NCBI GenBank assembly: GCA_050245975.1
Contig: JBFWWW010000111.1
Span: forward strand, 1 to 12,833
Reading direction: 5' to 3'
DNA from: JBFWWW01 sp050245975
Lineage (GTDB): Bacteria; Pseudomonadota; Alphaproteobacteria; Rhizobiales; Hyphomicrobiaceae
Length of the DNA: 12,833 bases
Positions 6,985 to 11,930 of this stretch are shown one piece after another. Below the pieces are notes generated by a model. The model did not search any database, was not told the origin of the DNA, and saw only the letters and a list, made by a program, of their open reading frames with translations. The position numbers and the translations under genes are program-made. How positions within the stretch are numbered: position 1 is the first letter of the stretch; every line of letters begins with the position of its first letter.

Positions 6985-7778
6985 CACACCGCCACGGGCG
7001 CCTTGATGAGCGGATAGGGGTCGTAGCCGACGAGCTCGAAGTCCTCGTACTTGAAATCGAAGATGGAACGCACCGCCGGATTGATGCGCATGCGCGGCAG
7101 GGCGCGCGGCGTGCGCCGGAGCTGGGTGTCGGCCTGCTCGAGGTGGTTGAGATAGAGGTGCGCGTCGCCGAAGGTGTGGACGAAGTCGCCGGGCGCGAGG
7201 TTCGTCACCTGTGCCATCATCATGGTCAGCAGCGCGTAGCTGGCGATGTTGAAGGGCACGCCGAGGAAGATGTCGGCGGAGCGCTGGTAGAGCTGGCAGG
7301 AGAGCCGTCCGTCGGCGACGTAGAACTGGAAGAGGCAGTGGCAGGGCGCCAGCGCCATGTCCGGGATGTCGGCCGGATTCCAGGCCGAGACGATGATGCG
7401 GCGGCTGTCGGGATTGGTCTTGAGCGTCTCCACCGCTTCCTGGATCTGGTCGATGGTGCGCCCGTCGGGTGCCGCCCAGGAGCGCCACTGGCGGCCGTAG
7501 ACTGGGCCGAGATCGCCCTTTTCGTCCGCCCACTCGTCCCAGATGGAGACGCCGTTGGCCTTGAGATAGGCCGTGTTGGTGTCGCCGGCGAGGAACCAGA
7601 TCAGCTCGTGAATGATGGACTTGAGGTGCACCTTCTTGGTCGTGACGAGCGGGAAACCTTCGGCCAGATCGAAGCGCATCTGGTGCCCGAAGATGCTGAG
7701 CGTCCCGGTGCCCGTGCGGTCGGTCTTGCGCACGCCGGTGTCGCGGATGCGGCGAACGAGGTCGAGGTATTGTTGCAT
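6984..7778 (-). CDS. thyA: Thymidylate synthase (ThyA type)
   Basis: Converts dUMP and methylene-tetrahydrofolate to dTMP and dihydrofolate in the cytoplasm. It has 264 residues, the same length as the E. coli enzyme and apparently colinear with it. The nucleophile C146 sits in LAPCHCLFQFYV. The phosphate-binding arginines are in DRTGTGT (R21) and DSRRIIVSAWNP (R126-R127). The folate- and dUMP-binding segment QRSADIFLGVPFNIASYALL lies at 165-184, and FGDAHLYLNH at 203-212. It overlaps folA by one base, and dihydrofolate, its product, is the substrate of that enzyme. The gap to the upstream CPBP gene is 31 bases on the same strand, so the three may form one transcript. The Shine-Dalgarno is weak. 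Confidence 0.97.
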   Translation of the reverse strand: MQQYLDLVRRIRDTGVRKTDRTGTGTLSIFGHQMRFDLAEGFPLVTTKKVHLKSIIHELIWFLAGDTNTAYLKANGVSIWDEWADEKGDLGPVYGRQWRSWAAPDGRTIDQIQEAVETLKTNPDSRRIIVSAWNPADIPDMALAPCHCLFQFYVADGRLSCQLYQRSADIFLGVPFNIASYALLTMMMAQVTNLAPGDFVHTFGDAHLYLNHLEQADTQLRRTPRALPRMRINPAVRSIFDFKYEDFELVGYDPYPLIKAPVAV

Positions 7779-7809
7779 GGGCCGACTCTAGCCTGATTCC
7801 GCGCGGCCG

Positions 7810-8646
7810 TCACACCAGGTGGCCGAACGCCCAGAGGAACAGCAGGAGCGCCGTGTTGTAGACGCCGTGGCAGACGAGCGTGACGCGCAGGCTGCCCGTG
7901 CGCCAGAGCAGCAGGCACATGACGAGGCCGACGAGAAACACCTCGACGAGGCCCGAGGCGGAGTAGCCGGCATGCAGCGCCGTCCACATCGCGGTGGTGA
8001 TGATGGCGGCGCCGAAAAAGCCGAAGCGCGTGTGCGCCAGCGCCGTCTGCAGGAAGCCGCGGAACAGCAGCTCCTCCGAGAGCGGCGCGCCGAGACCGAT
8101 GACCAGCAGCGCCAGCCACCAGCCGGGGCCGTTGACCATCTCCTTGAAGGGTCTGAGATCGGCCAGCATGTCGTGACCGATGAGGGCGTAGAGCACGAGG
8201 TTGTAGATCGCGAGCACGACGGCGAGGATCGCGAGGCCGGTCAGATAAGCGCGCGGGCCGCCGGCGGGAGGGCCGAGCGCCAGCACCTCGCTGCGGCGGC
8301 CGCCGCGCAGGCCGCTGACCAGCCACGTGAGCGCGATCATCGCCGTCTGCGCGACGCCGAGCCAGGTGAGGAGCGCGCGCCCGCCGCCGGGCCAAGAGCT
8401 CTCGGGGGCCTCGATTTCCGGCATGTAGGAGATGCCGGCCAGCGCCAGCAGGACGAACACGCCGACCGCCACGCCCATGCCGGCGAGCACGATCAGCACC
8501 GTGACGGCGGTGGCCGACAGCCCGGGCCAGGGCGAGCGCGCGGCCCACGATCCGGCCAGGAGGCCGCTGCGGGGTGGCGCCGGGGCGGTGGCACCAAATG
8601 GTGTCTGTCCCGGCGGTGTCTGTCCGGGCGATTGTATGTCCTGCAT
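7810..8646 (-). CDS. CPBP-family intramembrane metalloprotease
   Basis: Predicted multi-pass membrane protease of the CPBP (Abi, PF02517) family, related to CAAX prenyl endopeptidases; substrates are unknown. It has 278 residues. The family motifs are complete: EELLFR (E191, E192, R196), a histidine in the second motif (H225 in TALHAGYS), and H260/N264 in CHGVYN. Hydrophobic segments lie at about 46-70, 92-111, 135-157, 176-190, 208-224, 233-248 and 255-273. The first 28 residues are proline- and glutamine-rich and contain a short PGQTP duplication, a likely disordered cytoplasmic tail. A GAGGAG lies very close (2-4 bases) to the ATG. It is divergent from the ssrA gene and first in the possible CPBP-thyA-folA unit. 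Confidence 0.9.
   Translation of the reverse strand: MQDIQSPGQTPPGQTPFGATAPAPPRSGLLAGSWAARSPWPGLSATAVTVLIVLAGMGVAVGVFVLLALAGISYMPEIEAPESSWPGGGRALLTWLGVAQTAMIALTWLVSGLRGGRRSEVLALGPPAGGPRAYLTGLAILAVVLAIYNLVLYALIGHDMLADLRPFKEMVNGPGWWLALLVIGLGAPLSEELLFRGFLQTALAHTRFGFFGAAIITTAMWTALHAGYSASGLVEVFLVGLVMCLLLWRTGSLRVTLVCHGVYNTALLLFLWAFGHLV
8600..8629. repeat. 15-bp tandem duplication in the CPBP N-terminal tail
   Basis: Two adjacent copies of GGTGTCTGTCCSGGC (8600-8614 and 8615-8629) differ at one base. The unit is a multiple of three and stays in frame, giving the PGQTP-PGQTP motif of the protein tail. Confidence 0.8.
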
Positions 8647-8662
8647 GGCTCCTCACCGATCC

Positions 8663-8694
8663 TTTCCCGGCGTCAACCTTTGCCGTCGTCAACC
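8663..8694. repeat. 16-bp direct repeat upstream of the CPBP gene
   Basis: Two adjacent 16-base units (8663-8678 and 8679-8694) match at 14 of 16 positions. Both end in CGTCAACC, which reads GGTTGACG on the minus strand. The first lies 16 bases from the CPBP start codon. Position and spacing would suit an operator or a duplicated promoter element, but no regulator can be named. Confidence 0.6.
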
Positions 8695-8757
8695 CTGCTC
8701 GAATCCGGCGGGCGCAAGCTCTGAACAAGCAATCTTTTTTTCATGGCCGTCCTTGCT

Positions 8758-8763
8758 TATATT
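8758..8763 (+). promoter_or_regulatory. Likely -10 element of ssrA
   Basis: TATATT, preceded by CT (CTTATATT), lies about 7 bases before the first hairpin of the tmRNA, where transcription is expected to begin. The -35 region is only a T-run (8735-8741), so the promoter is placed mainly by its position. Confidence 0.4.
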
Positions 8764-8769
8764 CAAGGT

Positions 8770-9145
8770 GCCGGATTCGTCCGGCTATGGCGATAAATGG
8801 ACGTCGGAATAAGCCCATCGGACCCGGGGGCAGTACCCGGCGCCTCCACCAAATGCCGCTGTCGCGGGATGTTTTTGCGACGGCAGCAGGTCGGTTCAGA
8901 CCAGCCGCGGCGCTGCGGCGGCATCTGATGGGGGCGAACTAGGATCGACGAGGGTGTAAAGGGCGCGCTTTTGCCCGGCATGATACCGCCGTTATCGGGT
9001 CAATCAGAATAGTTGCCAATGACAACTATGCTGAGGCCGCTCTCGCTGCGTAATGCAGCGCGAAACGCCTGAAATGAAGCCCTGACGTCTAGCAACGTCA
9101 GGCGCGGTTCGGAGGGCACCGGGCAACAGAAGCCCTCCACTTTCA
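8770..9145 (+). ncRNA. ssrA: Transfer-messenger RNA, circularly permuted two-piece alphaproteobacterial type
   Basis: Rescues stalled ribosomes with SmpB and adds a degradation tag. Order in the gene: acceptor piece (about 8770-8851), intervening spacer (8852-8929), coding piece (8930 to about 9145). The acceptor piece opens with a 6-bp UUCG hairpin (GCCGGA/TCCGGC, 8770-8785) and ends with a T-stem (8824-8828 with 8836-8840), the strand CGCCTCC (8841-8847), A and CCA (8849-8851). The coding piece begins GGGGGCG (8930-8936), which pairs fully with CGCCTCC, including the G3-U wobble used for alanine charging, then GATCGACGAGGG as in tmRNA 5' ends. A resume signal ATAGT precedes the tag frame at 9015-9053. 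Later hairpins are CGCTGC/GCAGCG around the stop codon, CCTGACGT/ACGTCAGG, and GGAGGGC/GCCCTCC (9111-9138). The spacer ends ATGCCGC and GCGGCAT pair (8853-8859 with 8918-8924). The outer ends are approximate. Confidence 0.95.
9015..9053 (+). other. ssrA: tmRNA tag reading frame (ANDNYAEAALAA, stop TAA)
   Basis: Twelve sense codons from the resume codon GCC (9015) to TAA (9051-9053) encode ANDNYAEAALAA. The AND start and ALAA end are the hallmarks of ssrA tags: the N-terminal part is read by SspB and the LAA end by ClpX. The element ATAGT lies one base before the resume codon, as in E. coli tmRNA. Rhizobial tags I recall end in EARLAA; here alanine replaces the arginine. Confidence 0.93.
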
Positions 9146-9190
9146 TTCCGCGCCGACGACCCGTGGCGCAACCGGAGCAACGGATCGCGC

Positions 9191-9916
9191 ATGACGGCGG
9201 GCGAGACCATCGACTACGAGGCAATAGCCCAGACGGCCATGCGCGGCGTGGTGCGCAGCGTGCTGGCGAAGGTCGCCAAGTCCGGGCTGCCGGGCGAGCA
9301 CCACTTCTACATCGCCTTCAACACGCGCGCGCCGGGCGTCGGCATCTCCAAGCGGCTGAAGGAAAAGTATCCCGAGGAGATGACGATCGTCCTGCAGCAC
9401 AGGTTCTGGGACCTGGCCGTGTCGGACGAGCGCTTCGAGGTGAAGCTGACGTTCGACAGCATTCCGGAGCGGCTGACGGTGCCGTTCTCGGCCGTGAAGG
9501 TGTTCTTCGACCCGAGCGTGCCCTACGGGCTGCAGTTCGAGGACCCGGAGAGCGACGGCGGCGGACGCCTGCCGATGGGCACGTTCGAAGGCAACGTGGT
9601 CGGCCTCGGCGATCCGCAGACGCAGCCGGGCGAACGTACCGGGCCGCCGCGCGCGGGCCGGGCCGTACCGCCGGCCGCCGAGCGCAGCGAGAAGAAGCCG
9701 CGTGCCCCGCGCCGACCGCGCGCCGACAAGACCGACGAGCCGGCAACGGCAGCGCCGCAGGGTCAGCGCACGCCGCCCGACGCGCCCGCGCGCCATGCGG
9801 CCAACGAGGGCGCGGCGACGAAGCCGGAGGAGCCCGAGCATCAGGCCCCGGCCAACGACGGCGACGGCGACGGCGACGGCAAGGTCGTGAGCCTGGAAAA
9901 ATTCCGCAAGAAGTGA
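9191..9916 (+). CDS. sspB: SspB, ClpXP adaptor for ssrA-tagged proteins
   Basis: Adaptor that binds the tmRNA tag and tethers tagged proteins to ClpX for degradation by ClpXP. Residues 7-120 match the alphaproteobacterial SspB fold as I know it: DYEAIAQTAMRGVVRSVL, GLPGEHHFYIAFNTRAPGV, EEMTIVLQHRFWDL, and PFSAVKVFFDPSVPYGLQFE. From about 140 the 241-residue protein becomes a low-complexity, Pro/Ala/Arg/Glu-rich linker with a DGDGDGDG run (223-230), then ends in KVVSLEKFRKK. A conserved VVSL-x-x-FRKK-like end is what I recall for this subfamily, and it probably docks on ClpX. The gene starts about 45 bases after the tmRNA on the same strand. The Shine-Dalgarno is weak (GGAG 13 bases upstream). 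An alternative frame through this region is a GC artefact. Confidence 0.93.
   Translation: MTAGETIDYEAIAQTAMRGVVRSVLAKVAKSGLPGEHHFYIAFNTRAPGVGISKRLKEKYPEEMTIVLQHRFWDLAVSDERFEVKLTFDSIPERLTVPFSAVKVFFDPSVPYGLQFEDPESDGGGRLPMGTFEGNVVGLGDPQTQPGERTGPPRAGRAVPPAAERSEKKPRAPRRPRADKTDEPATAAPQGQRTPPDAPARHAANEGAATKPEEPEHQAPANDGDGDGDGKVVSLEKFRKK
9857..9880. repeat. GACGGC hexanucleotide repeat, four copies
   Basis: Four perfect GACGGC units in frame encode the DGDGDGDG run of the SspB linker. Such repeats vary in length by slippage, and each unit would add or remove two residues without breaking the frame. Confidence 0.85.
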
Positions 9917-9939
9917 CACCTGCAGCACGGAGCCTGCCG

Positions 9940-10590
9940 ATGTCCCCAACCATCACAGCCTTCGAACGCTCGCCCGATCGCGGCCGCGGCCTGGCGCGCG
10001 ACATGCGCGTCCGCTGGGCACTCGAAGAAGCGGGCCAGCCCTACGATGTCCGCCTGCTGTCGTTCAAGGCAATGAAGGAGCCGGCGCACCGGGCGCTGCA
10101 TCCGTTCGGCCAGATCCCGACCTACGAGGACGGCGATCTCGCGCTGTTCGAATCCGGCGCGATCGTGCTGCATATCGCGGAAGGCCATCCGGGCCTGCTG
10201 CCGCAGGACGCGAACGCCCGGGCGCGCGCGATCGCGTGGATGTTCGCCGCCCTCGACACGGTCGAGCCGCCGATCGTCGAGCGCAGCCTCGCCAATATCT
10301 TTGAACGCGACAAACCCTGGCACGGCGAGCGCATCCAATTCCTCGACGGCAGCATACGCACGCGGCTCACCGACCTCGCGCGCCGGCTCGGCGAGGCCGA
10401 GTGGCTCGACGGCGCATTCAGTGCCGGTGACCTGCTGATGGTGTCTGTGCTGCTGCGGCTGCAGGGCTCGGGCCTGGTGGAGGAGCATCCGAACCTCGCA
10501 GCCTATGTCGCGCGCGGCACGGCGCGGCCCGCCTACCAGCGTGCGTTCGCCGCGCAGCTCGCCGTGTTCAAGGCTGCGGCGGGGCAGTGA
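9940..10590 (+). CDS. Glutathione S-transferase family protein
   Basis: Cytosolic GST-fold protein of 216 residues, expected to bind glutathione; the specific substrate is not evident. The N-terminal thioredoxin-like half has RVRWALEEAGQPYDVRLLSF (23-42), the cis-proline in PFGQIPTYEDGD (55-66, P60) and the glutathione gamma-glutamyl contact ESGAIVLHIA (71-80). The helical C-terminal half carries the conserved FSAGDLLMVSVLLRL (160-174) N-capping box and an ending NLAAYVARGTARPAYQRAF. A GGAG 7 bases before the ATG supports this start, although the frame is open far upstream through sspB. It begins 23 bases after the sspB stop and may be co-transcribed. The nucleophilic Ser/Tyr/Cys of the active site is unclear: S11 is the likeliest by position. 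Confidence 0.9.
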   Translation: MSPTITAFERSPDRGRGLARDMRVRWALEEAGQPYDVRLLSFKAMKEPAHRALHPFGQIPTYEDGDLALFESGAIVLHIAEGHPGLLPQDANARARAIAWMFAALDTVEPPIVERSLANIFERDKPWHGERIQFLDGSIRTRLTDLARRLGEAEWLDGAFSAGDLLMVSVLLRLQGSGLVEEHPNLAAYVARGTARPAYQRAFAAQLAVFKAAAGQ

Positions 10591-10844
10591 CGGCGATCCG
10601 TCGTTCGGCTCCTCGAGCCATCCCTCGATCGCCGCGGCAAGCGTCTCGGCGCGGGTGTTCTGGTGGGTGATTGATCGCCGGTCTTGTCGGAGACCGCGCC
10701 GCGGTGCATGGCCTGCGCAGCGCGCGGCGAGAATAAAGGGAGCCAAAGGGCCGCGACGTCGTTGTGACTCCAGCACACATTTGATAGGGCTGATTTCAGG
10801 TCATTTCCTGAAATCGCCGCCGGCAACCGGAGTTCTCGAACACA
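10591..10844 (+). other. 254-base intergenic region before the aldolase gene
   Basis: No intact gene is seen. The first half is GC-rich and, on the minus strand, reads a short protein-like stretch (see findings). The second half is more AT-rich and holds the probable aldolase promoter region and a perfect inverted repeat. TTGTGA at 10762-10767 is a possible -35, but the bases 15-17 further on make a poor -10. Confidence 0.5.
10792..10815. promoter_or_regulatory. Perfect 9-6-9 inverted repeat upstream of the aldolase gene, probable operator
   Basis: GATTTCAGG (10792-10800) and CCTGAAATC (10807-10815) are exact reverse complements separated by TCATTT. The repeat lies 29 bases before the aldolase start and just after a weak promoter candidate. 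It contains a T-N11-A core (TTCAGG...CCTGAA) compatible with a LysR-type site such as CbbR, but a repressor operator or an RNA hairpin over the leader is equally possible. Confidence 0.55.
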
Positions 10845-11912
10845 ATGGCGCGGATCACGCTTCGTCAACTGCTCGACCATGCGGCAGAGCATGGGTATGG
10901 GGTTCCTGCCTTCAACATCAACAACATGGAACAGGCGCTGGCCATCATGGCGGCGGCCAGCGAGGTCGACGCGCCGGTTATCATCCAGGCCTCGCGCGGC
11001 GCGCGCTCCTACGCCAACGACGTGATGCTGAAGCACATGATGGATGCCGTCACGGAGATCTATCCGCACATTCCCGTCTGCGTGCATCTCGATCACGGCA
11101 ACGAGCCGGCGACCTGCATGACGGCGATCCAGGCGGGATTCACGAGCGTGATGATGGACGGCTCGCTCAAGGCCGACGGCAAGACGCCCGGCGACTGGGA
11201 CTACAACGTCGGCGTGACGAAGGCCGTCACCGGCATGGCGCACCTGGGCGGCATCTCGGTGGAGGGCGAGCTGGGCGTGCTCGGCTCGCTGGAAACCGGC
11301 ATGGGCGACAAGGAGGACGGACACGGCGCGGAGGGGAAGCTGTCGCGCGACCAGCTGCTGACCAATCCGGACGAGGCCGTGAAGTTCGTCCGCGAGACGA
11401 AGGTCGACGCGCTGGCGATCGCGATGGGGACCTCGCACGGGGCCTACAAGTTCTCGCGCAAGCCGGACGGCAGCGTGCTCGCCATGCACGTCATCGAGAA
11501 CATCCACAAGAAGCTGCCGAACCTGCACCTCGTCATGCACGGGTCGTCGTCGGTGCCGCAGGACCTGCAGGACATCATCAACACATTCGGCGGCCGCATG
11601 AAGCCGACGTGGGGCGTCCCCGTCGACGAAATCCAGCGCGGCATCAAGCACGGCGTGCGCAAGATCAACATCGACACCGACAACCGCATGGCGATGACGG
11701 GACAGATCCGGCGCGTGCTGTCCGAGCACCCCGACGAGTTCGACCCGCGCAAGTACCTGAAGCCGGCGATGGACGCCATGCAGAAACTCTGCAGGCAGCG
11801 GCTGCAGGAGTTCAACACGGCGGGACAGGCCGGCAAGATCAAGCGCATCGCGACGCTTGCCGAAATGGCCGCGCGCTACAAGACGGGCGAGCTGGACCCG
11901 AAGCTGGCGTAA
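10845..11912 (+). CDS. fba: Class II fructose-bisphosphate aldolase, Calvin-cycle subtype
   Basis: Zinc-dependent aldolase that interconverts fructose 1,6-bisphosphate with dihydroxyacetone phosphate and glyceraldehyde 3-phosphate in glycolysis, gluconeogenesis or the Calvin cycle. It has 355 residues. Motifs include VPAFNINNMEQ (20-30), HLDHG (81-85) with catalytic D83 and zinc ligand H84, VEGELG (139-144), GTSHG (195-199) with H198, MHGSSSVP (231-238) with H232, and NIDTDNR (275-281) for phosphate binding. The insertion with GDKEDGHG and the C-terminal RIATLAEMAARYKTGEL are typical of the CbbA-like subtype rather than E. coli FbaA. No other Calvin-cycle gene is in the window. A GGAG lies 12 bases before the ATG, a long spacing. 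The stop is 18 bases from the end of the convergent DUF2339 gene. Confidence 0.95.
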   Translation: MARITLRQLLDHAAEHGYGVPAFNINNMEQALAIMAAASEVDAPVIIQASRGARSYANDVMLKHMMDAVTEIYPHIPVCVHLDHGNEPATCMTAIQAGFTSVMMDGSLKADGKTPGDWDYNVGVTKAVTGMAHLGGISVEGELGVLGSLETGMGDKEDGHGAEGKLSRDQLLTNPDEAVKFVRETKVDALAIAMGTSHGAYKFSRKPDGSVLAMHVIENIHKKLPNLHLVMHGSSSVPQDLQDIINTFGGRMKPTWGVPVDEIQRGIKHGVRKINIDTDNRMAMTGQIRRVLSEHPDEFDPRKYLKPAMDAMQKLCRQRLQEFNTAGQAGKIKRIATLAEMAARYKTGELDPKLA

Positions 11913-11927
11913 AGCGAGGGCGCGCTT
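11912..11927. terminator. Small hairpin between convergent genes
   Basis: AAGCG (11912-11916) and CGCTT (11923-11927) can pair around a 6-base loop in the 18 bases between the aldolase stop and the DUF2339 stop. The stem is short and lacks a T-run, so termination here is only a possibility. Confidence 0.25.
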
Positions 11928-11930
11928 GCG

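Noticed and set aside
8821..8851. A lone tRNA 3' half ending in CCA
   Set aside because: No tRNA 5' half, D-arm or anticodon arm lies upstream; its partner strand is 79 bases downstream at the tmRNA coding-piece start.
8763..9224. Small minus-strand open frames across the tmRNA
   Set aside because: They run antisense to a structured RNA with a full set of tmRNA landmarks and have no ribosome sites.
9163..9939. Upstream extension of the GST frame through sspB
   Set aside because: The extension is arginine-rich and overlaps the well-supported sspB; the ATG at 9940 has a good Shine-Dalgarno and a family-like N terminus.
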